Source: Pieris napi
Lineage: Eukaryota > Arthropoda > Insecta > Lepidoptera > Pieridae
DNA length: 64,000 nt
Assembly (NCBI RefSeq): GCF_905475465.1
Contig: NC_062239.1
Location: 868,001-932,000 of the forward strand
Direction of reading: 5' to 3'
The position numbers and the translations under genes are program-made. The stretch's first letter is position 1; every line of letters begins with the position of its first letter. The notes under the pieces were generated by a model. That model did no database searches. It saw only the letters and a program-made list of their open reading frames with translations, and was not told the DNA's origin. Positions 24,331 through 36,849 of the stretch are shown in pieces.

Positions 24331-24544
24331 TTTCCAATTAAAAAAAAGTAGGTTCTGTTATTTTCTGTTTACGAAACTGAAAGCTAGAAACTTCTTTATG
24401 TGTACTTTTCCCATTTTTCAGCTTTTAATTTAATTACTTGCTTTGTTTCAGTAAACATATTTTATCACAATCGTCTGTTACAATCCCTCTTTATTTGCGA
24501 GGACACAGTCCATACAAACCGTTCTCATAAATAATTATGAACTT

Positions 24545-24660
24545 ATAAGAACCGTCTTTCTATGGAACAGGGGGCAAACGGGCAGAAGGCTGACCTGATG
24601 TTAACAGACACCCATGGACACTTTTAATACCCGAGGGCTCGCGAGTGCGAGCTTTACTAG
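24545..24660 (-). mobile_element. Jockey/CR1-like LINE 3' fragment
   Basis: It carries GGGGGCAAACGGGCAGAAGG, the CCATGGACACT block and GGGCTCGCGAGTGCG shared with the 14618 and 28847 copies, here without the reverse transcriptase end. Confidence 0.65.
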
Positions 24661-26066
24661 AACTACTAGTAAACCTTAACCTTGCCAATTTTTTCTACGA
24701 CAACGTAAACAGATGATAAAGGATGGTGAATGGTGGTGATTTATTACTTATCCGGTAAAAGTCGCAGAGAAAGAAGTTAACGAAAGACAGCCTGCTAGAG
24801 ACACAGAATCAGATTGAATTTTATCCAGCATTATGCATAATTTATTTATTTTTATCACACAATAAACAATTTCAAACAGTTGTGATCTCTTGCATTGCAT
24901 TAGATTTAAGAAAACTATCGGTGGAAGGTCTATATTTTAACACAGCAATCAAGCATAGATTAGATCGATAGCTTGCGTAAACCTACTACAAGAGGGACCT
25001 TAGTTAAGATACCTTAACAGTAGTGTAGAATCCTTTTCATGAAAAAAGTCCCCCAGACGCAGCGCTGTACTCGCGTGACATCATGTTGCCATTTATGAGT
25101 TAAAAAATTACCTATTTTACATTTAGCATATGTAATTTATCAAATAATACTTTTCAAAATACTAGTTACTGTGTATGAATTCTTTATAATATGTATAAAT
25201 AAAATAAAAAGGAACGCCTCGCTATAACCTTAACGAGGATCGATCGAGGTAGCGTCTATGACAAAAATAGTCTATAGTGGGCGGGTATCGTTAATTTTAA
25301 TGAAAATAAGATTTTATAATAAATTAACCTAATCACATTAATTCAAAAATTCTTCATTAATTCACAAAAGTCAAATAATGTAAAGTAATAAAGAAGTAAT
25401 TGAAGCAAAGAGCCTCATCTCCGGTGACACGTGATGCCGGGAGCTGGTAAACAGCAGTGCAAGTTGTAAGTTCCTAGGTATACGGTACACCTCCGATGCA
25501 CGTGTAAGGAGTCCATTAGTTGCGGCTTTTTACTGTATTTTTTTAATATTACATAATTTATAATATAATGTTCACCTAAGCTGCACATTTTAATAATATA
25601 ATAAAAAAAACACTAAAATAAACTTTGTTTTTGCTATGTTACTTTACTTCTGAATTACTTTTCGCAAAGAATCTACGAACGTATATATATCGCGATATAT
25701 ATGACGATATATTCATGATATATATTATATCGGATTAGACCATTCTTTTCAAAAGTATTGTTATTTAAAGTAGTAAGTTATGTTTATTTAATAACTATTA
25801 TAGTTTAGAAAAAAGTTGGCGTTAAAGTAGCTTCTTATAGGTTAACATTAAATAAAACAAATTGGCACATATCAGGATATTTATGAAAGGGACCTCAAAC
25901 AAGTAAGCAAGCAAAATACAATGATTAAAATATATTGAACTAATCTTATAATTAACTGAAATAAATAAATGAGGGCGCCAGGAGGATTTTGGTTTATCCT
26001 GCCAAACCTATTATAAGCTTGACATTAACTTTGTGTTGAATACATATATATTTGAACTTAATAAAT
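24661..26066. other. AT-rich intergenic region
   Basis: A 20-bp perfect palindrome ATATATATCGCGATATATAT sits at 25683-25702. The 25410-25530 part is less AT-rich (GACACGTGATGCCGG) but has no ORF. Confidence 0.4.
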
Positions 26067-26291
26067 TTAAACTAATCCTGAAATCTCCAATAACGTGTGA
26101 ATCATAGTCACCTCATTGGCCGGGGCTCGAGCCGTCGAGGCATATCCGGCGGTCGCCATGGAAACGGAGAGAGACGCAACATCATTAAATTCTCGCCTTT
26201 GCTCTATTTTCCTATAAGTTGAGTCTAATATTGCACAAGCCTTATTTATTTTATTTTTAGAAAAAATATAATATTTCAAATTTTCAATCAC
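26067..26291 (-). other. Unrecognised 74-codon frame with GC-richer segment
   Basis: The minus-strand frame includes RREFNDVASLSVSMATAGYAST and ends TLLEISGLV. The GC-richer part (26110-26170) contains GTCGCCATGGAAAC, one base off an RFX X-box. Not recognised as a protein. Confidence 0.15.
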
Positions 26292-27519
26292 ATGCCGTCG
26301 ATAGTCTGTAATCTATCTCTCTTATTTAATTGATAAAGTATTTGGTCAATTTGTTCAAATGAATACATTGCGTAAGTTAGTTTTTCTAATTTTTATGGCT
26401 CCAGGAGTCGAAGCCAGAACCACGGTTAACTCCATTGAATTAACTCATTAACTCAGTTACAAAGACGGCAAAATAAAGACATCTGAAAATTTTGAAGTAA
26501 TCAGACGCTCCTATAGAAAGTCTGCTCTTGTGGTTAAAAGCTTTTGTAGACATGTGCAAATTGGCTTCCGAATAGCTATTTCATTGTTCCCATCAGACAT
26601 CACACAATACTCTCAAGTATTAATAATGCGAACGTCACGTTTTCACAGAGCGAGTGAAAAAAAACCGCGACAGTCGGATATCCATTTTCTTTTGTTGACA
26701 TTTCCACGTTGAATGCACTCACTGCAGTTGCACAACCCGCCGGGCCTTGGGGTAGGTCGGGCATTGGCGGCCGCACCGACACGCGACCAATGATTGATTA
26801 AACGCGAACAAACTTCAATGGATAACATACATTGCTGTTTGTGTTTCTTTGCACAAAGAAGTTCCGTTTCGACACAATATGTAACGGGCAATGTAGATAG
26901 TACAAATTAAATTTACTGATATGCAGTGGTGCGTCGCGGGTAAATTATGGCCCCCAAAAGAAAATAAGACCTAGAACTCGGTTCGCTGGGCGACATTGTG
27001 AAAAGTTTATAAAATAACCTTATAGTTTATAGATATATTATCATTTATCTTAAAATTAATATTAAAATACATCGCCTACAAAGTAAACGAATATAATAAT
27101 TATCTATTAATAGGTTTAAGCTGGTAATCATGACTTCAGCCTCTTGGAATAATAATGAGAGACTTCGCGTGTATTATAGTATCTCTGTTATAATAATGTA
27201 TATACATATATATATATATATATACTTTGTATGTGCCTGGGCCGAGAGAAGGATCTTCATTTCTAAAAAGAAAATTGAAGTCTTCATTGGAAAATATCTA
27301 GATAACATTTATCTTATTCATATTTTTTAAGAGTTATTTCTTTCATTTCGTTATAAATTCCATCTACACTTTTCAGTGAACTTCACATTTTCTATGCTGC
27401 ATCATAAAATCAAATTCAAACTGCTCTTCCAGTTACTAATTTCCTCTCCCACCAATTAATACGTAACAAAACGTTTTGTTGCTTAATAATTATCAACTCT
27501 AAATGTAACAGAATAAGGT
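26292..27519. other. Intergenic region with (TA)n microsatellite
   Basis: A TA-rich palindromic microsatellite lies at about 27198-27224. A GC-richer spot at 26735-26790 includes GCATTGGCGGCCGCACC. No supported gene. Confidence 0.4.
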
Positions 27520-27800
27520 TGCCAATAGGCTGTATGGGAGAGTTTGAAAGGCTTTTACCGTAGTTATGTGTGAGTATGGTGCAGTCTGGCGATTTCGATC
27601 GTTATGGCTATGTTTAACTACGAATCAAATATTTAGAGATCACTTCATAGGATTGAAAAATTTGTCCTTCATGTATTTTCCATATAACTCTGGCATAATA
27701 TATTAATTTACCAGAGTATATACACGATTCGAATACACAGATATACGTCTTATTGATATCTGTCTAAGCTGTTTAAGACATGAAGATAGGAAAACACTTC
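27520..27800 (+). mobile_element. Highly degraded LINE reverse-transcriptase relic
   Basis: The fragment EYGAVW, read from about 27572, followed by broken frames with IGLKNLSF-like sequence, resembles the region after the catalytic domain of non-LTR reverse transcriptases. Many frameshifts and stops. Confidence 0.35.
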
Positions 27801-28846
27801 CTGAATTAATCACTATATTTCTATAGAGCCAGAACTTTACTAGACTAGTAAATTACAAAAGTAAGAAAAGTAAAAAAGGTAGTTTTTTTTCAGTAAATTA
27901 AATAGATATAAATGTCTCATATGAGGTTTATGTACATCTATATAAATAATTGTTTAATATAGACTTAAAGACATATTTATATTTAGCAAAGAGCATTGGT
28001 GTTTGGAGCATTCACATTTTTCTGTATGTTTTATTGATGGAGAAATATCATCAATGATGAACCTATTAAGCCTGACACATGTTGTTTATGTCATAGACGG
28101 CATGGTTTATTTAAGATATTTCCCTCACTTTCGTTGTATATATGGTGGTATTAATTACGCACATAGAAATATAAATCTTTTCATGATAGGTATACAGGTA
28201 CAGCTCGCTTTTCTTTTTTAAACTATTTATAAAGATTTAATGATACTCTTTTGAAAGGTGCGTATTGCATGCGCCAGTTACATTTGTATTTTACAGTAAC
28301 TAGAGTTAATAATAATAATCCAGTGGCCGTTCAAACTTAAATGGCCTCAAATTGTATCCGTATTTCTGATAATTTTTTTGATCAGACTGATCTGATTTTG
28401 TACTGAAAATCTACTGCATAACCGTATTTTCATCTCACGACCTAAGTTTTATTAGTCGCACGTCTAATATAGGATGTTAAAACTGCTCTCAAGTAGAGTT
28501 GAAGAAACTAAAAGAATGTACAAGAATCCCAAACTGAAGTCATTATACAAGGTTTTCCGTAAACGTTAACGAAAAAACTGCAGACAGGCTCAGGTTGGAG
28601 ACCTCAACTCGAAGTCATGTTCGATAAAACTACGCGTTTGTGACATTTTGAAGTTTAAATCCAATTATTTATAATGACATCCGTATCTTTAGAAGCGTAG
28701 GCTCTTCAAATTGATTGAGGGAGGTTTTCTGGTAATGAACTGATATTATTATACGACAATCAGCTACTATAATATTGTTGATATCTAACGATTATTATAA
28801 CTGTAAGTAATCATCGCTGGATACTTTTTCTGAGCAGATTTTCCAT
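27801..28846. other. AT-rich intergenic region
   Basis: A 72-codon frame at 28003-28221 is unrecognised. No repeats identified. Confidence 0.4.
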
Positions 28847-29090
28847 AACTGAGCGTTTCTTAAGACAGTTTTTGCCGCGCGCTACCACGACGTGGAGCTA
28901 CCCACTGAATAATTTCCGAATCTTTATTTTCTTAGGGTCCTTCAAGGCGCTTAGGCGCTTCACAAAAGCGCACTCTTAAAACGCCGGCAATGCACTCGCG
29001 AGCTCTCTGGGATGGAGAGTGTCCATGGGCGATGGTATCACTTAACATCAGATGGGCCTCCTGCCCATTTAGCCCCTGTTCTATAAAAAA
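28847..29090 (+). mobile_element. Jockey/CR1-like LINE 3' fragment
   Basis: It begins AACTGAGCGTTTCTTAAG, matching the complement of 14830-14850, then TTTTTGCCGCGCGCTACCAC, a damaged reverse transcriptase end, GCGAGCTCTCTGG, CTTAACATCAGATGGGCC and a terminal CCTGTTCTATAAAAAAA. It is the same family as 14618-14860 on the opposite strand. Confidence 0.75.
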
Positions 29091-30337
29091 ATACTACAGT
29101 GTTTACGTGTTGTGCCCACAGTAAGAGCATGCTCCTCTTCGTATTTCACCATGACTTACTAATAGATGTAGCCATTTAATTGTATTATTTATTAATTTAA
29201 ATAAATTTCATTATCATAATTAAAACCTTTAACATATAATACAGAGTAGGTTGCAGTAGTTGCTGGTGCTTACAAAACTTTTCTTAAAGAGTAAAGAAGA
29301 GTTTATTGCCAGTTCTTCTCGTCGGTTCTAAATCCTAGATTTGGAAACTGACAGGAAATGTAAATTTGGTAGCATTTTTTCTGACGTTTATAAATGTACG
29401 TACATACTACAAGAATGATATTTTGATTTAATAAGTCATAGAAGTTTTTGTTGTGATACATGACATCCATATTATTAGTATAATTAGTATTTGACTGTAA
29501 CTTTATAGGTTCAATTAACCTATTATTTATTTAAAGCACCTAAATTATTAATTAATTAATTACATACCATATCATATGTAGTATTTTAATTTCGAAAAAA
29601 CAACATAGTGCACAAACTAAGCGTCTCAAGAAAGACTCTTTTCAGGTCTGCAAGGTGCATAATTAAAACATGCTAAGAGATATTGTTTTAAAAGGATTAA
29701 AACAAAAACATTCATAAAACACTCGTCCAGATCGCCATTGTACCAGGGGAACAATACCTCTAAGAAATTCTTTCACAAGAAACTAGACTGCAATTTAGTG
29801 CTTGGGTCGAGAGTAAGCTTTCACGTGTAATGCCGAGCCTCTTATGTTATAAGGGACTGCGAATAAGACTCCACGGTATGATCGAAATTTTAAATTTACG
29901 GTAAATTTATTTTAGAAAACATGAACTATTTTTCAAGAAAACAGTTAAATGTCTTAACTGGGTGTCGTAGCAAACGTTGCATAAAATGTGTACAATGTGT
30001 ACATACCACATAAACAATAAGAAATTGTCGAAAATAATATTATTTCAATTTTGCATATAGATCGGCCATATTCAGAGGACATTGTGAATATTAAACGTAA
30101 AACTGTTGACATTGTAAATAGTCTAGAATAAATAAAAATATGACATTCCAGCATTACGATGTTTTTTAAAATAGTTAACTGCGTAGTATCGTACGATATG
30201 ACTTCTATTATAAGATAACTTAAGGCATTTTAAATAGACCTGCAATAGACAACTAAGAAAAATTAAATTACAGGTGCATTTTATTATATAGTTATAAATA
30301 AATAAATGTTTAAAATTTGAAAAATGCTTTATAAAAA
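29091..30337. other. AT-rich intergenic region
   Basis: Nothing recognisable apart from low-complexity AT sequence; minus-strand frames 29954-30154 and 30123-30404 look like chance. Confidence 0.4.
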
Positions 30338-30461
30338 CTTTTTTGAAGAAGGTACCAATTCTTACAAGGCCAGCATTGCATATGCCTTTTGACAGAGTGC
30401 CCATGAGTTGCGGTATGATTTAGCATCAGATGAGCCTACTTTCTGTTTTTCCTATAAAACA
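30338..30461 (+). mobile_element. Jockey/CR1-like LINE 3' fragment
   Basis: Diverged copy with GAAGAAGGTACCAATTCTTA, GAGTGCCCATGAGTTGCGG and CATCAGATGAGCC. It ends just left of a SINE at 30512. Confidence 0.55.
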
Positions 30462-30511
30462 AAAAAGAGTCACAATGACATACGATCATATAATATTTAA
30501 AAAAAATATAT

Positions 30512-30719
30512 AAATCAGTGGGTCTACAAGCTGTTTCGTGACCATTTTTCAATCTAATAGGCAAATAGGTGATCAGCTTCCTGCAGCTGACATATGCCGA
30601 ACGAGCGATTTTTAAATGCGCACATAGAGAGAAAGTCCATTGGTGCACAGCCTGGGATCGTACCTACGACATCAGGGATGAGAGTCGCACGCTGAAGCCA
30701 CTAGGCCAACATTGCTCTC
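30512..30719 (-). mobile_element. tRNA-derived SINE, internally deleted
   Basis: On the minus strand the head reads TGGCCTAGTGGCTTCAGCG (A box), then GTAGGTACGATCCC (B box with a T-to-A change). The body is short and lacks part of the region around the GTCGAC motif. Same family as 31701-31992. Confidence 0.75.
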
Positions 30720-30944
30720 ACATAATTACCTAAGTTACATCTATTATATATACGAAATTGTTATGCAATAAATTGAAAATGTTTTATCGAACGATGTCGA
30801 AACTTATTGCTCGACCTTTGACATTAAAAGCTCACACATAGTATACGTAGTACATGTTGACTCATTGCTTGTTTAATTGCGTTCTATTAATTACACATTA
30901 TTGACAGCTTTGCATGTTAAGGATATAAACTATGAAGAAAAATT

Positions 30945-30991
30945 AACCCACATCGTGATAGATATATTTTACATCTATCACGATGTGGGTT
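30945..30991. repeat. Perfect 19-bp inverted repeat with 9-nt loop
   Basis: AACCCACATCGTGATAGAT (30945-30963) is exactly complementary to 30973-30991. The arms are of mixed composition, so this is not simple AT slippage. It could be a MITE core, a small RNA hairpin or a bidirectional structural element. Confidence 0.8.
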
Positions 30992-31309
30992 TCATTCTGG
31001 ATATCTTTAGGTCTAAATTATTTTTATAACTAATTGAACTAGGCCGGTCGATTAAAAAATAATATTTACAATTTATTTAAGTAGACAATCAAAAGTCCAT
31101 AAGGTTATAATTGTGTTAGTTACAATATTTTCCTTTTTAAAGTACCTATTCATGATAACATAATATATGACATATAAAATTTCTAAGTCTTTGCTAATTT
31201 GATTTTTAAATGCTATTTTACACGACATTAATAGAGAAGTATTATACGCCACGATTTTGAATACTTGGTGATTCTATTTGAAAAATAAGGCAGAGGACAT
31301 TATATTCAA
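30992..31309. other. AT-rich intergenic region
   Basis: No feature recognised. Confidence 0.4.
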
Positions 31310-31627
31310 TTCTAAGCACATCAAACAAGACTACCGGATCGATGGACAGCTTCAAAAATAAGAAAAAGCAAACGTCAGTGACGTGCTACAAAAAATAAGA
31401 AAACTTAAATGGATCTGGTCTGGACATATAATAGGACTAACAAAGAAAAATGGACTAAGGATGTAATAGAGTGGTATCCGAGGAACGGGAAAAGAAAACG
31501 CGGAGGTCAAATTAAAAGATGGGAGGACGATCTACCAAAAGGATGGAGAAGGTCTGCCAAAGATAGTCGTGGAAACAATTGGGGGAGACCTACGTCGACA
31601 AATAACCTGACCAAAGTGGTTGCATAA
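31310..31627 (+). mobile_element. RTE-type LINE, 3' end of reverse transcriptase ORF
   Basis: On the plus strand KWTKDVIEWYPRNGKRKRG and a following RWEDDL match the same RTE C-terminal region as 1-300. Upstream bases 31310-31405 continue it in broken frames (SAKA..DVLQKIRKLKW-like). The end of the ORF is scrambled (QIKRW in place of the usual RPQKRW) and it stops at 31625-31627. Dead copy. Confidence 0.75.
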
Positions 31628-31700
31628 AATTACTATTTTCGCTATGTAAATTAGATTTAAGAATAATATTGTTAAATAAGAATAGCATGTAGTTACTTAA

Positions 31701-31992
31701 AAAAAATCAGTGGCGCTACAACCTCTTTAGAACTTGGCCTCAGATTTCTGAATCTGTTTCATGATCATTTTTAAATCTAATAGGCAAGTAGGTGTTGAGC
31801 CTCCTGTGCCTGACACACGCCGTCGACTTTTTGGGTCTAAGACATTTCCTCACGATGTTTTCCGTCACCGTTCGAACAAATTAATGTTAAATGCGAACAT
31901 AGAAAGAAACTCCATTGGTGCACAGCCGGGGATCGAACCTACGACCTCAGGTATGAGAGTCGCACGCTGAAGCCACTAGGCCGACGCTGCTC
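31701..31992 (-). mobile_element. tRNA-derived SINE, near full length
   Basis: On the minus strand the head has GGCCTAGTGGCTTCAGCGTG (A box) and GTAGGTTCGATCCCCGGC (B box). A body of about 200 bp follows, with the GTCGACGGCGTGTGTC and ATGATCATGAAAC motifs, ending TTGTAGCGCCACTGA. The flanks CATGTAGTTACTTAAAAA (left, from 31687) and CATGTAACTTAAAAA (right) look like an imperfect target-site duplication. It is a good reference copy for the family. Confidence 0.85.
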
Positions 31993-32719
31993 ATGTAACT
32001 TAAAAAGGTCAGTGAATAAAGGGCTTTTATTATTATTAATACATCAAACAAAAAATAATACTCAAGCAATCGGCTTACTAAAATCAAATCATTTGCAAAT
32101 AGTAGGCTTCCGTGTACATTTATCTGGCAGAATTAAGGTTCAAACAACTGTAGAATAAAAACAAAGGGTTTCTCGCAATTATTAGTTCACGGCGTTTCGG
32201 ATTGCTTTTCCTCTGAAAGATTTTATCAGACTACATGCAAACACAACCTTTAAATCTCTTTGAATAAAATCGATAATTGAGCGGTCATTACTCTTTATAA
32301 CGCCTTGCAATATCAAGGAAATATTTGTTACCTGGGTAATTGTTTTGTTTCTGATAAATCAATGATTTAGATTAATTCCGGGAGTTTAACTCCTTAAATT
32401 TTTTATTTTTTGTTTATTATTGTTGTAAGACTTTTTTTTAATTACATGTTTGCTAAAACGACGTGTGGAGCTTTATTTAATACAAATAAATGTGCTTTTA
32501 AGTTAAAAACTCAAAGATAGTTTTTATATCAACTAATTACCCTATTGTCATTAAATATCAATGATACAATTCAAATACAAGCATTTTAATTTTAAAGTAC
32601 AATCCTCATTTCCATTAATTCCGACAACTGGAATTCTAAAAACAAAAGATGGCTCTATCATAATAGAAAATACTCGACGCGAGTAGGAAACAAGAATTTC
32701 TAATATCATGTAGTTAAAT
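31993..32719. other. AT-rich intergenic region
   Basis: No gene recognised. The TTTTATTATTATTAAT at 32024-32039 resembles a retroelement tail. Confidence 0.4.
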
Positions 32720-33060
32720 AGAGGCGGGGTGCAAAGGTGGGCGGTCGCCAAGGCAACCGTTGCAGGAAGCTGCAGAATCGATGCTGCCAGACGACCGCTG
32801 TGGATCAATGTGTCTGTAGTACTACGGCCCGGGAAATCTTCCGCGTCTGTGTGCGTATTCTCTGTCTCGCTCTCACCTTAACCACGATAAGTTGAACTGC
32901 GCCAGCGAGTTTCCCAACCCCGAACGCGGCCTAGCATCACTAGCCGAGAAAAGCGCGGCAGCTCACTGAATATAATCGGTCACTATGCATGTGTGCGTGA
33001 TTTCCCCGGCTAAATTCTATGTGTGCGTAGTTGTGTAAGTGTTACGCTCGATTTTGAGCG
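32720..33060 (+). promoter_or_regulatory. GC-rich candidate promoter/5' exon with RFX X-box
   Basis: A CpG-containing island stands out in AT-rich surroundings. GTCGCCAAGGCAAC at 32744-32757 fits the RFX X-box consensus (GTNRCC, two bases, RGYAAC). About 280 bp downstream, GTAAGT at 33035 could be a splice donor ending a non-coding first exon. No coding exon is identified on either side, so orientation and target gene are open. The motif is seen directly; a promoter for a ciliary-type gene is inference. Confidence 0.35.
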
Positions 33061-36000
33061 TTGTGAAACTTGTGAATTGGTTATCTGTGTATGCGTTCTA
33101 GCTTTTGTGTTTGTTTTGTTATCGTTTGATACTGGCCGATGCCTACGCGTGTTGCACTCGGAAAATTAAAAAGTTGAAATGTCAAAGCATTTTTGAAATT
33201 CAATTCTTTTCTATTGACTTTGACGTTGTCGTATTTGCTAAGCGAATACAACGAAACTCAAACCCTTCCTTGTTTTATCCAGACCAATGAATAAAGTTGA
33301 TACCTATTCTACTAAAAACATTTTGTTAATGGAAAACCAAGAAAAAACCAATTGCTTAGATATGCTTGTATGACAAGATAACATATACAGGGTAGAATAA
33401 AACAATGGAGGGGAAGTGTCTTAAATGTTAGAGGTAGCCAATTGTACTCAAAGCAAGCTCCTTCACTTAAAAAAAACACATATGTTAAACAATTTTTGAA
33501 AATTTAAGATAATATAATATTTTCCATCGTTTCGTTCCGTTTTGTTTTTATTAGTTTCTATGTATTGATATTAAACATTTTAAATCATTCAAAACATTGT
33601 TAAGTGCCTATCTCGTACCTAATCCGCTGTTTTGCTGGTAATTATTTTTTCAGCTTAACAAAAATTCCTGGTATTTTAATTTCATCTTGTATATATATAT
33701 TTTTATTTTATTTTGTAAAATAATGTTTACTGAAATTTTCATACAATAGATAAAAGATTTCATAACATATACCGTAGATATAGTATTATGTATGATGCGG
33801 TATACTTAAATAAATAAATACATACATTAAAACATTTTCAAATTTTACACGCGTTTCGTTATCTAAAAAACCTTCAGTAATAGTTTCACTTTAAGGTAAG
33901 ATATGTGACACAGATCTTCTTGGATGAATTTTTGCAACAACATATAAGAAAAATACTTAATTACAAAAGCATATTTTAATACTTATGTAACTTTACTTTG
34001 TAGTCACTTAAAATGAAACAATAGTTAACACAAAGATTTTAATCGATCGCATAAAACATACATTAAAATACAATAAATTCAGGTAGGACGTGCCTCTAGA
34101 GGGTTCCTCAGAGGATTAGCAAACTCTGTAAACAAGGGGTGAGTTTCTTAATAAAAACTTTATTATACAATAATAGGTTCTATTCCTATTGTAACTAAGT
34201 TTATAATTCATTAAAAGGCAACCGAGGTATCGACAATATTTTGATGACTAGGAAAATATTGGGACATTTGCGACTCATAATTTTACATTGTTCAACAACC
34301 TATTGAAAGAGATTCATTACTCTACGATTTGAGGTATTATTATCTTTACTTAATAACATATTACTGTTAAAATCATCACTGATAATGTTACCCTTTAAGT
34401 GAGTTTCTCAATATTTGTACTAAGTCCCGATACCTCGCGAATAGATTAAGATTTCTGTATTTGCTTTATTGGTAAATTTTCCTTTGATGGTCATAAGCAT
34501 TTTCTGTGTTTGATACACGCCGATTTTTGGTATCAAGAGAGGACCGTTTTTATTTTACCTAATACTATATATAATAATTACTAATAATACTATAATATAA
34601 ATATATTTAGAAATACATTTTTTTTGAAAAAAAAAAATCATTTACGTATATATGCATCATGTCAAACATGTAACATTCTAATAGTATTTAGTTAGTTGCA
34701 ATTAATATTGATATTGAACCTCCCAGAGAACTTCAGTGATGCACGGTGCGTATTTCGTAGAATTGTGTAATAGTTTCCAACTAAGCATTTTTATTTCTTC
34801 AATAGCAGCCACTTTCATATGTAGTTCTAATCAGATGTAATATTCTATTTATAATAATATATCGTTTATTAAATCCTAAACATAACAATCAAATAAACAG
34901 TATTTAGGATTTTCTTAATCTTCGTAGTAATAATAAAAATAAATAATAAAATTTAAAAAGTTTGGTTTTGGTTTGATTTATTTGATTTGTTCATTTATTT
35001 ATTCACAAAAATACATACATTATCCTTACAGTACTAAGTCAATACGGTAATTACGAAAAAATAACATAAAAATTAAATAAATATATATACACTGTGAACT
35101 CACTCTGCGAACATATATAGAGATGTGGATAATATCGGAGATAGCATTCAGTATTCTGCAATATATACACATCTAATTAAAGAAAATTCAGCTGTACCAA
35201 ATTAAATGGTATTTCTAAAGTGGAATTCGCAAATAGAGTGCAGTAACAATAAACAATGTGCAAACCTCTGTGTACCACACGAGTAATTAGTGGTACCAGG
35301 CCTTAATTTTCAATTCTCATTGGGGGACTGTTGGGACATAAATATCTAGATTCGGACGTGAAGCATTCTTGGGTTCAATGATAGTTTTCCATATATTTTT
35401 GTTAGAATTACTTATTGTATATTTTAATTAAATTTAGTATTGACCTAAAAACAATTCCTTGTTAGTCTAAATCATATGAATGAAATAATATTCAGTTCAA
35501 AGCATTACAGTTATAAATAGATATTATAAAAATAGCCTATTATATTATATTTATTATTAGTACTCGACCTCCGACGGAGTCGAGACCTCCACCAAATTTT
35601 TCCATTTGTCTCTCATCTTGTTACTATTTTCCGATATTTCCCCGGTATATAATCTTTCCAGGTTTAAAGCATTAGATTTATTACAAATAATAGAGCAAGT
35701 ACAATAATAAAGTAAGACCCAATTTGATTACGAACTTTCAGTATTTCTATTAAGTCAATTTATTAAGTATGAAAATAAATGATCGGCAACCCTCAATACT
35801 TACTTAAAATTGAACAAGCCTCGTTATAAATATAGTCTAGACTAGACTTAACCTTGTACATACCTCTACGTCATTATATAATTGATAAAGTCTCAGACTT
35901 TCGAAATAGAAACTTAACTCATCTAGTTTCTCTACAGAAGTGTTAAGGGCAAGGCCGGGGTGCGACTATGCGTCACCCACGCACTCTGTATCGTTAATTT

Positions 36001-36228
36001 TTCAACATTTTAATTGCAATCACTTCAAAAAACACGCATTTTCACTTCTTCTACCATTGTTAAGTGGCACTGAAGTGCTGCTTTTATTTTTGCCTTTTTG
36101 ATGTTTTGCCCATTCCAATGTGGATATGGATATTTAATGACTAATGGAGAAAACTGATGGGTCTATAATGTACAACGTGGCGTGCCGTGACGCATTTATG
36201 TATGTAGTCTGCGTTAAGTTCTGGGTAA
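33061..36228. other. AT-rich intergenic or intronic region
   Basis: Contains a possible SINE body scrap at about 34490-34545 (TTTGATACACGCCGATTTTT) and a short inverted repeat at 35561-35584 (CTCGAC...GTCGAG). No coding sequence recognised. Confidence 0.4.
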
Positions 36229-36376
36229 TTAAGCCAACCTAGCTCCTTCCAGTAGTTTCCTGTACTTCACTGCTCGGAGGATTTCTGTTCGCTGCAAAGC
36301 CACGGATTCCAGGACTACGTGGGTGAATGATTCCTCTAGGCTGAAGCAGCCAAGGGACTGTCTGTCGCGCCAAGAA
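36229..36376 (-). mobile_element. LINE relic, C-terminal region after reverse transcriptase/RNase H
   Basis: The minus strand is open to a stop at 36229-36231. It contains SWRDRQSLGCFSLEESFTHV then VLES and EILRAVKYRKLL. This fits the cysteine/histidine-bearing tail of insect LINEs, where the usual form is C..C..EE...HVLLEC; the final Cys of that motif is Ser here. The clade is uncertain. Confidence 0.5.
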
Positions 36377-36849
36377 CAAAGAGATGTTTATTAACGTGAT
36401 AGTGGCCCGTAATTGACAATGGACGCATTCACTTTAGTAAAATTATGCGGTGTACGAAAATAAGGCTGTGATTTTGCGAATATGTATATTATATTGATTT
36501 TTTATTGAAACGGAAAATAATATTTTCTGAAACTCATAAAGTTTTTGTGTTAATATAATATAAATAGTAAAAAATCGGCTTAGTGATAAATATTATCCGA
36601 AAATCTATTTGATAGCGTATGAATCACGATCCAGCGAATACACGAGTCGGAAATTTGTTTAGGTTTATTGAGGCTGCATTATGTTATAAATTTATTGGGC
36701 TTTTTATTAATATATTATTGGTCGCGCTTTCCTCGTATTTTTTTGTCAACTTATCTCATTCTTTGAATTAACTTACTCCATGAAATTCGATTTAGTGATC
36801 GCAACGTAGAAACTCACTTTCGCATTTTAAATATAATTTATAAGAAAGT
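36377..36849. other. AT-rich intergenic region
   Basis: No feature seen. Confidence 0.4.

Noticed and set aside
31761..31970. 69-codon frame ending near GAQPGIEPTTSGMRVAR
   Set aside because: It lies inside the SINE at 31701-31992; such SINE-derived peptides are common false gene predictions in Lepidoptera.
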